5,931 nucleotides of DNA from Pseudomonadota bacterium (lineage in GTDB: Bacteria; Pseudomonadota; Gammaproteobacteria; Xanthomonadales; Xanthomonadaceae): contig JAFAEU010000075.1 of NCBI GenBank assembly GCA_023423855.1, positions 1 through 5,931 on the forward strand, written 5' to 3'. The notes beneath the pieces were generated by a model. It was not told the DNA's origin. It searched no databases and saw only the letters and a list, made by a program, of their open reading frames with translations. How positions within the stretch are numbered: position 1 is the stretch's first letter; every line of letters begins with the position of its first letter. Below are positions 1 through 5,515 of the stretch, in pieces. A program made the translations under genes and the position numbers.

Positions 1-1027
1 CGTTTCGGTGGGCAGCGAGGGCAACGAGCGCCAGATCACCAACGTCGCCGACGGCCGGATCGCGCTCGGAAGCAGCGATGCCGTGACCGGTGGCCAGGTG
101 TACGACGCGCTCGACAGCGCCGCGCAGATCCTCGGCGGCGGCTCGGAGGTCACCGCGTTCGGCACGCTGTCCGCGCCGGCGTACCTGATCCAGGGCAGCA
201 CCTACTTCAGCGTCGGCGACGCCTTCGGCGCGGTGGATGCGCAGATCAGCGTGCTCGACAGCCGCCTGAGCGCGCTGGAAGGATCCGCTAGCGCCACGTC
301 CGGGAACGCCACCGCCTCGGCGGCGAACCGGCACAACGGCAACCTGGCCGGCACCGACGACACCGGCGGCAGCCTGGGACACGGCGGCGGGAGCGACACC
401 ATCGGCACCGGAAGCGCCGGCGGCGGTACCCAGGTGGTCGGCAACGCGACGTCGACCGCCATCGGCCAGGGCGCCGTGGCCACGCAGGCCACCGCCACCG
501 CGATCGGCGATGGCGCCACTGCGACGGCCGCGGGATCGGTGGCGCTGGGCCAGGGTTCGGTGGCCGATCGCGCGAACACGGTCTCGGTGGGCAGCGCCGG
601 CAACGAGCGGCAGATCACCAATGTCGCGGCCGGTACCCAGTCCACCGATGCGGTGAACGTCGCCCAACTCGAATCCACCGCCACCCAGGCCGTGGCCACG
701 GCCAACGCCTACACCGACCAGAAGTTCAACGCTTGGACCGACAGCTTCTCCGCCTACCAGACCCAGCTGGAGCAGCGTTTCACCGACCAGGACCGTCGCA
801 TCGACCGCCAGGGCGCGATGGGCGCGGCGATGCTCAACATGGCCACCAGCGCCGCGGGCATCCGCACCCAGAACCGGGTCGGCGTCGGCGTCGGCTTCCA
901 AGGCGGCCAGAGCGCGCTGTCGCTGGGCTACCAGCGCGCGATCAGCGATCGCGCCACGCTGACCCTGGGCGGCGCGTTCAGCGGCGACGAGAAGTCGGTG
1001 GGCGTCGGCGCCGGCTTCGGCTGGTAA
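1..1027 (+). CDS. Trimeric autotransporter adhesin (YadA type), C-terminal part, 5' end outside window
   Basis: This is the C-terminal 341 residues of a surface adhesin that trimerises and anchors itself in the outer membrane (type Vc secretion). The frame is open from base 2 and runs off the left edge, so the GTG at base 8 is an internal valine. Counting from base 2, the order is: a neck motif with QITNVADG (1-18); a stalk segment with DAVTGGQ (26-32); a short heptad-like stretch ending in [10 protein letters not shown]; a Gly/Ser/Thr/Ala-rich spacer (about 95-147); YadA-head-like repeats of the AIGQGA, AIGDGA and ALGQGS kind (about 150-197); a second neck (200-223); a short coiled coil (about 224-268); and a four-strand beta anchor (about 281-341) ending in GFGW. 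The terminal aromatic residue is typical of outer-membrane beta barrels. The anchor makes the class secure. The ligand cannot be told from this fragment. Confidence 0.93.
   Translation, partial: VSVGSEGNERQITNVADGRIALGSSDAVTGGQVYDALDSAAQILGGGSEVTAFGTLSAPAYLIQGSTYFSVGDAFGAVDAQISVLDSRLSALEGSASATSGNATASAANRHNGNLAGTDDTGGSLGHGGGSDTIGTGSAGGGTQVVGNATSTAIGQGAVATQATATAIGDGATATAAGSVALGQGSVADRANTVSVGSAGNERQITNVAAGTQSTDAVNVAQLESTATQAVATANAYTDQKFNAWTDSFSAYQTQLEQRFTDQDRRIDRQGAMGAAMLNMATSAAGIRTQNRVGVGVGFQGGQSALSLGYQRAISDRATLTLGGAFSGDEKSVGVGAGFGW
2..55 (+). repeat. Neck-motif repeat, copy 1, inside the adhesin gene
   Basis: An 18-codon unit encoding a neck motif ([18 protein letters not shown]). It matches bases 581-634 at 46 of 54 bases and 16 of 18 residues. 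Most differences are silent third positions. The unit marks the transition from head to stalk in such adhesins. Confidence 0.75.
581..634 (+). repeat. Neck-motif repeat, copy 2, inside the adhesin gene
   Basis: The second copy of the 18-codon neck unit ([18 protein letters not shown]). It directly follows the head-like repeats and precedes TDAVNVAQL and the final coiled coil. It differs from copy 1 at two residues, Glu to Ala and Asp to Ala. Confidence 0.75.
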
Positions 1028-1109
1028 AGCGGCCGCGTCCGGGCCGGAATGGTGTCAAGGCGTAACGGTTTTCTTTGCGGTGCAAGCAAGCACGTTGTTT
1101 CCGACAGTC

Positions 1110-1116
1110 AAGGAGA
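1110..1116 (+). promoter_or_regulatory. Ribosome binding site of the small secreted protein gene
   Basis: AAGGAGA lies 6-7 bases before the ATG at 1123. It fixes that start over an in-frame upstream ATG at 1075, which has no comparable site and would put 16 mostly charged residues before the signal peptide. In the 95-base gap after the adhesin I see a 5-bp hairpin (1030-1034 with 1042-1046) without a T-run behind it, and no convincing promoter. Confidence 0.8.
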
Positions 1117-1122
1117 AACGCA

Positions 1123-1575
1123 ATGACGTACAAGCGTGTAGTGAACATCCTGTGCGGGACGGTCCTCGTCTCGTTCGCCGCGGCAGGCGTCATTGCCGGC
1201 GAGACGCAGGTCGACGGCGCGGCCTCGCCGGATGAGGCGATGCCGGTGACCTACCACGGCGTCCAGGTGTTCGTCGATCCGGCCACCGGCAAGCTGAAGG
1301 CGCCCAGCGCCGCGCAGCGGCAGGCACTGGGCAAGGTGATCCAGCAGGATCGCGCCGCCGCGCTCGCCAGGCGGCCCCGCGACGAGATCGCCGCCCGTTC
1401 GACGCTGCGCACCAGCCGGACCGGGCAGGTCGCCGCACTGGTGCAGGTTCCCGACAGCCACTTCAGCCACCTCGTCGCCGAACGCCAGGCCGACGGCAGC
1501 GTTCGGATCAACCACGGGAACGAGCCGGAGCAGCAGGCCACGGATGCCGTCGCGGAGCAGGAGGTGACGCCATGA
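1123..1575 (+). CDS. Small secreted protein of unknown function, coupled to the downstream metalloprotease
   Basis: A 150-residue protein with a clear Sec signal peptide: Lys4 and Arg5, a hydrophobic core to about residue 24, and a likely cut after VIA at residue 25. The mature part, about 125 residues, has a motif DPATGKLKAP (52-61), a charged and probably helical stretch (about 64-93), then a segment around QVPDSHFSHLVAERQADGS, and an acidic tail. I do not recognise a named family. From memory, similar D-P-x-T-G-K-L-x-x-P motifs occur in other small exported proteobacterial proteins. Its stop overlaps the next start in an ATGA junction, so the two proteins are probably made together. A partner, inhibitor or folding helper of the protease is possible, but nothing in the sequence proves it. 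Cys11 is too close to the N-terminus and lacks Gly/Ala before it, so it is not a lipobox. Confidence 0.85.
   Translation: MTYKRVVNILCGTVLVSFAAAGVIAGETQVDGAASPDEAMPVTYHGVQVFVDPATGKLKAPSAAQRQALGKVIQQDRAAALARRPRDEIAARSTLRTSRTGQVAALVQVPDSHFSHLVAERQADGSVRINHGNEPEQQATDAVAEQEVTP
1559..1567 (+). promoter_or_regulatory. Strong ribosome binding site of the metalloprotease gene, inside the upstream coding end
   Basis: AGGAGGTGA is a nine-base complement to the 16S rRNA 3' end, with AGGAGG ending seven bases before the ATG at 1572. It lies within the last codons of the small protein gene. Together with the ATGA overlap at 1572-1575 this suggests coupled but efficient independent initiation on the protease. 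Confidence 0.85.
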
Positions 1576-3167
1576 GCCGCCGCAAGCTGCTGGTTCCCAC
1601 CGTCCTCGCCGCCGCGCTGTTCCAGGCCAGCACCGCCTACGCCGGCGCCAGGATCACCATCGTCAACGCCGACGCCGGCACCGGCCAGGGCTTCGAGGAC
1701 GCGACGCCCGTCGCGCCCGTCGGCGGCAATCCCGGCACCACGCGCGGCGAACAGGCCCTGATCGTGTTCCAGTTCGCGGCCGACCTGCTCGGCTCCGTGC
1801 TCGAGAGCGAGGTGGAAATCCTCAACCAGGCGAGCTTCCAGGCGCTGTCGTGCACGGCGACCGGCGGCGTGCTCGGATCGTCGGGCACCAACTACATCTT
1901 CGCCTTCAACGCGGGGCCGACCCTGCCCGAAGGCGCTGTTGCGGATACCTGGTACCACTCGGCGCTGGGCGATGCGCTCGCGGCGACCGACCTGGGCAGC
2001 GCCAACGGCCTGCCGGCCGACACGCCGGACATCATCAGCCGCTTCAACGGACGGCTGGGGCAGCCCGGCTGCCTCACCGGTTCGGGCTGGTACTTCGGCC
2101 TCGACGGCAATACCCCGTCGAACCTGATCAACTTCCTCGACGTCGTCGTGCACGAGATGGCGCACGGCCTCGGTTTCTCCGGGTTCAACACGCTGTCGAC
2201 CGGCGCGCAGTTCCAGGGGCGGCCGGACATCTATTCCACCTTCGTCATCGACAACTCGACCGGCACCGCGTGGACCGCGATGACCGACGCCCAGCGCGCG
2301 GCGGCGGCCGTCAACGACTCGCACCTGGTGTTCACAGGCACTGCGGTCAAGGACGAGGCGCCGCTGGCGCTGACGGCGGGCGTGGACGGCGACGGCAACG
2401 TCCAGCTGTATGCGCCGGCGGCGCTGGCCCAGGGTTCGTCGTTCTCGCACTACGACACCCGCCTGACGCCCAACGCGGTGATGGAGCCGTTCATCAACGA
2501 CGACCTGCTCGCGGCGCTCAACCTCGACCTGACCCCCGCGCTGTTCTCCGACATCGGCTGGCAGATCAACCGGGGCAACCAGTTCCTGCTCGACTGCGAC
2601 ACCGGCGTGCCGACCAGCGTGGCGGGCGGCCCCATCGTCGGCGCCAACATCTACGGCACCGCGCGGGCGACGGCGGGCGGCACCGGCGACATCGACGTCT
2701 ACCGCGACGGCATCCGCGCCTACGTCGACGGCCTTGCCGATGATGGCCTGCTGAGCCCGGCCGAGCACGCCTCGGTGAGCGCCTGCCTCAGCGACGAGCA
2801 GACCGAACTGCAGTTCGAGCAGTGGGGCGGCGAAGCCGGCCCGGAACCCGGCGACGCGATCCCGCTGGCCAACCAGGTGCCGGTGACCGGACTGTCCGGG
2901 GCCGCGGGCAGCGAGGTGCTGTACAGCATCACCGTGCCGGGCGGCACGAGCGGGCCGCTGAGCATCACCACCACCGGCGGCAGCGGCGACGTCTCCCTGC
3001 TGGTCAGCTTCGAGGCGGAGCCGACGACGACGGCGGCGGACCATCGCTCCGAGCGTCCGGGCAACAACGAGACGGTGCGCGTCAATGCACCGGCGGCGGG
3101 CACGTACTACGTCAAGCTCGTCGGCGTGCGCGCGTACAGCAACGTCAGGCTGCAGGCGCGCTACTAG
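1572..3167 (+). CDS. Secreted zinc metalloprotease with HExxH site, Met-turn and C-terminal PPC-type domain
   Basis: A 531-residue exported protease. The signal peptide (MSRRK, hydrophobic core, AYA) is probably cut after residue 24. The zinc site is HEMAH (194-198) within HEMAHGLGF; Glu195 is the expected catalytic base. The metzincin consensus would have a third ligand at 204, but that residue is Gly. The likely third ligand is His293 in SHYD, followed by Met304 in MEP as the Met-turn. A distant third histidine is the leishmanolysin-like arrangement. Four cysteines (94, 167, 342, 405) could form two disulfides. Residues about 430-531 look like a bacterial pre-peptidase C-terminal (PPC) domain, with beta-rich sequence and AAGTYYVKLVG near the end. 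Many such domains are removed during maturation. Relatives I recall carry a PA domain between the two halves of the active site; here only a short loop (about 260-290) is present. Secretion by the neighbouring type II system is plausible but inferred. Confidence 0.88.
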   Translation: MSRRKLLVPTVLAAALFQASTAYAGARITIVNADAGTGQGFEDATPVAPVGGNPGTTRGEQALIVFQFAADLLGSVLESEVEILNQASFQALSCTATGGVLGSSGTNYIFAFNAGPTLPEGAVADTWYHSALGDALAATDLGSANGLPADTPDIISRFNGRLGQPGCLTGSGWYFGLDGNTPSNLINFLDVVVHEMAHGLGFSGFNTLSTGAQFQGRPDIYSTFVIDNSTGTAWTAMTDAQRAAAAVNDSHLVFTGTAVKDEAPLALTAGVDGDGNVQLYAPAALAQGSSFSHYDTRLTPNAVMEPFINDDLLAALNLDLTPALFSDIGWQINRGNQFLLDCDTGVPTSVAGGPIVGANIYGTARATAGGTGDIDVYRDGIRAYVDGLADDGLLSPAEHASVSACLSDEQTELQFEQWGGEAGPEPGDAIPLANQVPVTGLSGAAGSEVLYSITVPGGTSGPLSITTTGGSGDVSLLVSFEAEPTTTAADHRSERPGNNETVRVNAPAAGTYYVKLVGVRAYSNVRLQARY

Positions 3168-3193
3168 CGCTTTGCGCGTCAAGCGTGCATCTG

Positions 3194-3221
3194 GAGCCCC
3201 GGCATGTCCGGGGCTCTTTTT
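3194..3221 (+). terminator. Intrinsic terminator after the metalloprotease gene
   Basis: A perfect 9-bp stem (3194-3202, GAGCCCCGG, with 3208-3216) closes a five-base loop CATGT and is followed directly by TTTTT (3217-3221). It starts 27 bases after the protease stop. There is no T-run on the opposite strand, so it acts on rightward transcription only. It separates the small protein/protease unit from the gspE operon. Confidence 0.92.
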
Positions 3222-3244
3222 GGGTTCTTCGCCCAAGCCGGGGG

Positions 3245-3261
3245 GAGACCGAAGCGGTCTC
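3245..3261. repeat. Short perfect hairpin between terminator and long inverted repeat
   Basis: GAGACCG (3245-3251), loop AAG, CGGTCTC (3255-3261). The 7-bp stem has no T-run behind it on either strand, so it is not a standard terminator. Role unknown. Confidence 0.5.
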
Positions 3262-3329
3262 GCATGCAACGGCGACCGGACCGGGCCAGCGAAACGCCGT
3301 CCCTGCGTTCCGGGGGACTCCGGAAAAAC

Positions 3330-3407
3330 TGTCATTTCGACCACAGGGAGAAATCTCCTCCCCGGCGCAAGGGAAAGAGAAGATTTCTCCCTGTGGTCGA
3401 AATGACA
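3330..3407. repeat. Long perfect inverted repeat, element A
   Basis: Two perfectly complementary 27-base arms (3330-3356 and 3381-3407) flank a 24-base spacer. One more C/G pair (3329/3408) fits. After a single mismatch, AAAA (3324-3327) and G3323 pair with TTTT (3410-3413) and C3414, giving about 34-base arms. The arm begins TGTCATTTCGA and ends GAAATCT. Each arm can also fold on itself through ATTTC (3334-3338) and GAAAT (3350-3354). It shares 20 of 27 arm positions with the repeat at 5419-5486. It carries no open frame and fits a small non-coding palindromic repeat or MITE-like unit. I recall similar TGTCAT-ended intergenic palindromes from many bacteria, without a settled name or function. 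Confidence 0.88.
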
Positions 3408-3422
3408 GCTTTTCGCGGGTTG

Positions 3423-3452
3423 CTCCCTCACCAGGGAGAAGAACCTCTTCTT
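3423..3452. repeat. Two small adjacent hairpins right of element A
   Basis: CTCCCT (3423-3428) pairs with AGGGAG (3433-3438) over a four-base loop. Directly after it AAGAA (3439-3443) pairs with TTCTT (3448-3452). The nine bases CAGGGAGAA also occur inside element A (3344-3352), so this may be a decayed relative, or chance. Confidence 0.4.
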
Positions 3453-3594
3453 GCCGGGGCATTCGGTGGGGTCGTCCCTTGGGGGGCGATGCGAATCCCG
3501 GGTTGCGTCACGCTTTGCTCCACGCATCGACGGGCGTGCGGTCCACGTGCCCGTTGGTCGGGCGCGGTTTAGCCAGCCCCGCGGCGCAAACTGC

Positions 3595-3600
3595 TAAAGT
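3595..3600 (+). promoter_or_regulatory. gspE: Possible -10 box before gspE (weak)
   Basis: TAAAGT matches four of six bases of TATAAT and lies 25-30 bases before the gspE GTG, which would give a very short leader. No acceptable -35 box is visible at 16-18 bases spacing. The strong terminator upstream means gspE needs its own promoter, which is the main reason to list this site. Confidence 0.25.
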
Positions 3601-3624
3601 CGGACCCCCAACGGAATCCCCGCC

Positions 3625-5364
3625 GTGAACGCGATCCCCGACAGTCACGCCAGCGAATCCACGGCCGCGGATGCGCAGGACCGCATCGTCGCGGCGCTGC
3701 TGGCCAGGCAGCAGCTCAAGGACGTGGACCTCGCGCGCGCGCGGCGGCTGCAGGAGGAAACCGGTGGCGGCATCCTGCAGCTGCTCTCGCGCCTGGGGCT
3801 GGTGTCCGAGCGCGACCATGCCGAGGCCTGCGCCGAAACGCTGTCGCTGCGCCTGCTCGGCGCCAAGGACATGCCGGCCTCGCCGCCGGAACTGCTGCCC
3901 GACGCGCAGCCGCTGAGCGTGCGCTTCCTCAAGCAGTTCCAGCTGTGCCCGATCGGCGAGAGCCACGGCCGGCTGGCGCTGTGGATGGCCGATCCGTACG
4001 ACGACTACGCGCTCGACGCCGTGCGCCTGGCGACCGGCTGCGACGTGCAGCCCGTCGTCGGCCTGCGTTCGGAGATCGACGACCTGGTCGAGCGCTGGCA
4101 CGGCCAGGGCCGCAGCGCGATGGGCGCGATCGTCGAGACCACCGACGGCGAGGGCGGCGGCGACATGGACGACGTCGAGCACCTGCGCGACCTCGCGTCC
4201 GAGGCGCCGGTCATCCGCCTGGTCAACCTGGTCATCCAGCGCGCGGTCGAACTGCGCGCCTCGGACATCCACATCGAACCGTTCGAGAACCGGCTCAAGG
4301 TGCGCTACCGCATCGACGGCGTGCTCGAGGACGGCGAGAGCCCGCCGCCGAACCTGACCGCGGCGGTGATCAGCCGCGTCAAGATCATGGCCAAGCTCAA
4401 CATCGCCGAGCGCCGGCTGCCGCAGGACGGCCGCATCATGCTGCGCGTGCAGGGCAAGGAGCTCGACCTGCGCGTGAGCACTGTGCCGACCGCGCACGGC
4501 GAGAGCGTGGTGATGCGCCTGCTCGACCGCGAGACCGTGGTGTTCGATTTCGAACGGCTCGGCTTCACAGGCGACTTCCTGCCGCAGTTCCAGCGCGTGC
4601 TGGAGCAGCCGCACGGCATCCTGCTGGTCACCGGGCCCACCGGCTCGGGCAAGACGACCACGCTCTACACCGCGCTGAGCAAGCTCAACACGCCCGACGT
4701 CAAGATCATCACCGTCGAGGATCCGGTCGAGTACCAGATCGAGGGCATCAACCAGATCCAGGCCAAGCCGCAGATCGGGCTGGACTTCGCGCACGCGCTG
4801 CGCAGCATCGTGCGCCAGGACCCGGACATCATCATGATCGGCGAGATGCGCGACCTCGAGACCGCGCGCATCGCGATCCAGTCCGCGCTCACCGGCCACC
4901 TCGTGCTCAGCACGCTGCACACCAACAACGCCGCCGGCGGCATCACCCGCATGCTCGACATGGGCGTCGAGGACTACCTGATGACCTCCACGGTCAACGG
5001 CATCCTCGCCCAGCGCCTCGTGCGCCGGCTGGAACCGCGGCATGCTGAGAAGTACCCGGCCTCGCCCGAGGAGATCGAGAAGTTCGGCCTGCGCCGGTTC
5101 CAGCCCGAGGGCGAGATCTTCCTGTACCGCGCACGCGGTTCGGCGATCGCGCCGACCGGCTACCTCGGCCGCACCACGATCATGGAATTCCTGGTCATGA
5201 ACGACGAACTGCGCCGCGCGGTAATGCGCCACGCCGGCATGGGCGAACTCGAACAGCTCGCGCGCCAGAACGGCATGCGCACCATGTACGAGGACGGCAT
5301 CGCCAAGGCGCTGGCGGGCGTCACCACGATCGAGGAAGTGCTGCGCGTCACGGAGGAGGCGTGA
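3625..5364 (+). CDS. gspE: Type II secretion system ATPase GspE (XpsE-like)
   Basis: A 579-residue cytoplasmic ATPase that powers the type II secretion pseudopilus, docking to the inner membrane through GspL with GspF. Visible parts: N-terminal GspL-binding region with the GspE_N fold (about 1-160); N2 domain with ASDIHIEP (212-219), conserved arginines 227 and 229, and LPQDGR (265-270); Walker A GPTGSGKT (337-344, Lys343); Asp box VEDPVE (364-369); Walker B DIIMIGEMRD (401-410, Glu407); and His box around His425 and His432. No cysteines occur beyond about residue 150, so the C-terminal tetracysteine zinc motif of most GspE proteins is absent. As I recall, Xanthomonas XpsE shares this feature. 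A PilB or GspE of another pathway is unlikely because GspF follows. The start is GTG at 3625: an in-frame stop lies at 3595-3597 with no ATG after it. The ribosome site is weak (GGA at 3613-3615). Confidence 0.97.
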   Translation: MNAIPDSHASESTAADAQDRIVAALLARQQLKDVDLARARRLQEETGGGILQLLSRLGLVSERDHAEACAETLSLRLLGAKDMPASPPELLPDAQPLSVRFLKQFQLCPIGESHGRLALWMADPYDDYALDAVRLATGCDVQPVVGLRSEIDDLVERWHGQGRSAMGAIVETTDGEGGGDMDDVEHLRDLASEAPVIRLVNLVIQRAVELRASDIHIEPFENRLKVRYRIDGVLEDGESPPPNLTAAVISRVKIMAKLNIAERRLPQDGRIMLRVQGKELDLRVSTVPTAHGESVVMRLLDRETVVFDFERLGFTGDFLPQFQRVLEQPHGILLVTGPTGSGKTTTLYTALSKLNTPDVKIITVEDPVEYQIEGINQIQAKPQIGLDFAHALRSIVRQDPDIIMIGEMRDLETARIAIQSALTGHLVLSTLHTNNAAGGITRMLDMGVEDYLMTSTVNGILAQRLVRRLEPRHAEKYPASPEEIEKFGLRRFQPEGEIFLYRARGSAIAPTGYLGRTTIMEFLVMNDELRRAVMRHAGMGELEQLARQNGMRTMYEDGIAKALAGVTTIEEVLRVTEEA

Positions 5365-5418
5365 GGCGGGAAATCGCGAGTGCGGGAGCCGTGAAGGCGC
5401 GGCGCGTGCGACGCCACC

Positions 5419-5486
5419 TGTCATCCCGAGCGCAGCGAGGGATCTTGTCTCCGGGAAGGAGATCCCTCGCTGCGCTCGGGATGACA
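5419..5486. repeat. Long perfect inverted repeat, element B, in the gspE-gspF junction
   Basis: Two perfectly complementary 27-base arms (5419-5445 and 5460-5486) flank a 14-base spacer. The arm begins TGTCATCCCGA and ends GGGATCT. As in element A, each arm can fold on itself, here through ATCCC (5423-5427) and GGGAT (5439-5443). No T-run follows the hairpin, so it is not an intrinsic terminator. It fills the middle of a 151-base gap between two genes expected to be co-transcribed, and ends 29 bases before the gspF start. It would form a very stable hairpin in the operon mRNA. Confidence 0.9.
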
Positions 5487-5515
5487 ACAAGTGATGTTCC
5501 CGGGTCCTGCCCCTG

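Larger units (their letters stand above)
3168..3624. other. Gene-free region of 457 bases, rich in inverted repeats, before gspE
   Basis: No supported gene lies here. Open frames crossing it are extensions of shadow frames of the protease and gspE. It holds, in order, the terminator (3194-3221), a 7-bp hairpin (3245-3261), a long inverted repeat (3330-3407), a 6-bp hairpin (3423-3438), a small GCCCG/CGGGC hairpin (3549-3563), and a weak promoter-like box before gspE. The tracts AAAAA and TTTT beside the long repeat and the ATTTC/GAAAT bases make part of this stretch locally less GC-rich than the genes. Confidence 0.8.

Noticed and set aside
1030..1046. Terminator after the adhesin gene
   Set aside because: The stem is only 5 bp and the nearest T-rich bases (about 1069-1076) are too far away.
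1075..1122. A longer start for the small secreted protein
   Set aside because: It would place a charged 16-residue extension before a normal signal peptide and ignore the AAGGAG site that fits the ATG at 1123.
3490..3512. A CRP/Clp-type operator before gspE (TGCGA ... TCACG)
   Set aside because: The half-sites are imperfect and 13 bases apart, where the CRP-family site needs six.
1251..3527. A 758-codon open frame on the minus strand
   Set aside because: It is antisense to the small protein and protease genes. Its composition is Arg/Ala/Gly/Val-rich without any domain, which is the usual result of GC-rich third positions read backwards.
2822..3628. A + strand frame running from the protease gene through the gene-free region
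   Set aside because: It is a +1/+2 shadow in the protease and then crosses the terminator and inverted repeat. It has no domain and no start signal.
5365..5418. Degenerate GGGAATCGGGA-like tandem repeat after gspE
   Set aside because: Only a loose similarity to such intergenic repeats. No two units match well enough to call.
5419..5486. Element B as a terminator between gspE and gspF
   Set aside because: The hairpin is followed by ACAAGTGATG and not by a T-run, and termination there would cut off the rest of a secretion operon.
3330..5486. CRISPR repeats
   Set aside because: There are only two copies about 2 kb apart, each a self-complementary pair of arms, with no regular spacers and no cas gene.
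3508..5490. A 660-codon open frame on the minus strand over gspE
   Set aside because: Antisense shadow of a certain gspE gene, low complexity in Arg, Ala, Val, His and Asp, and no recognisable domain or ribosome site.
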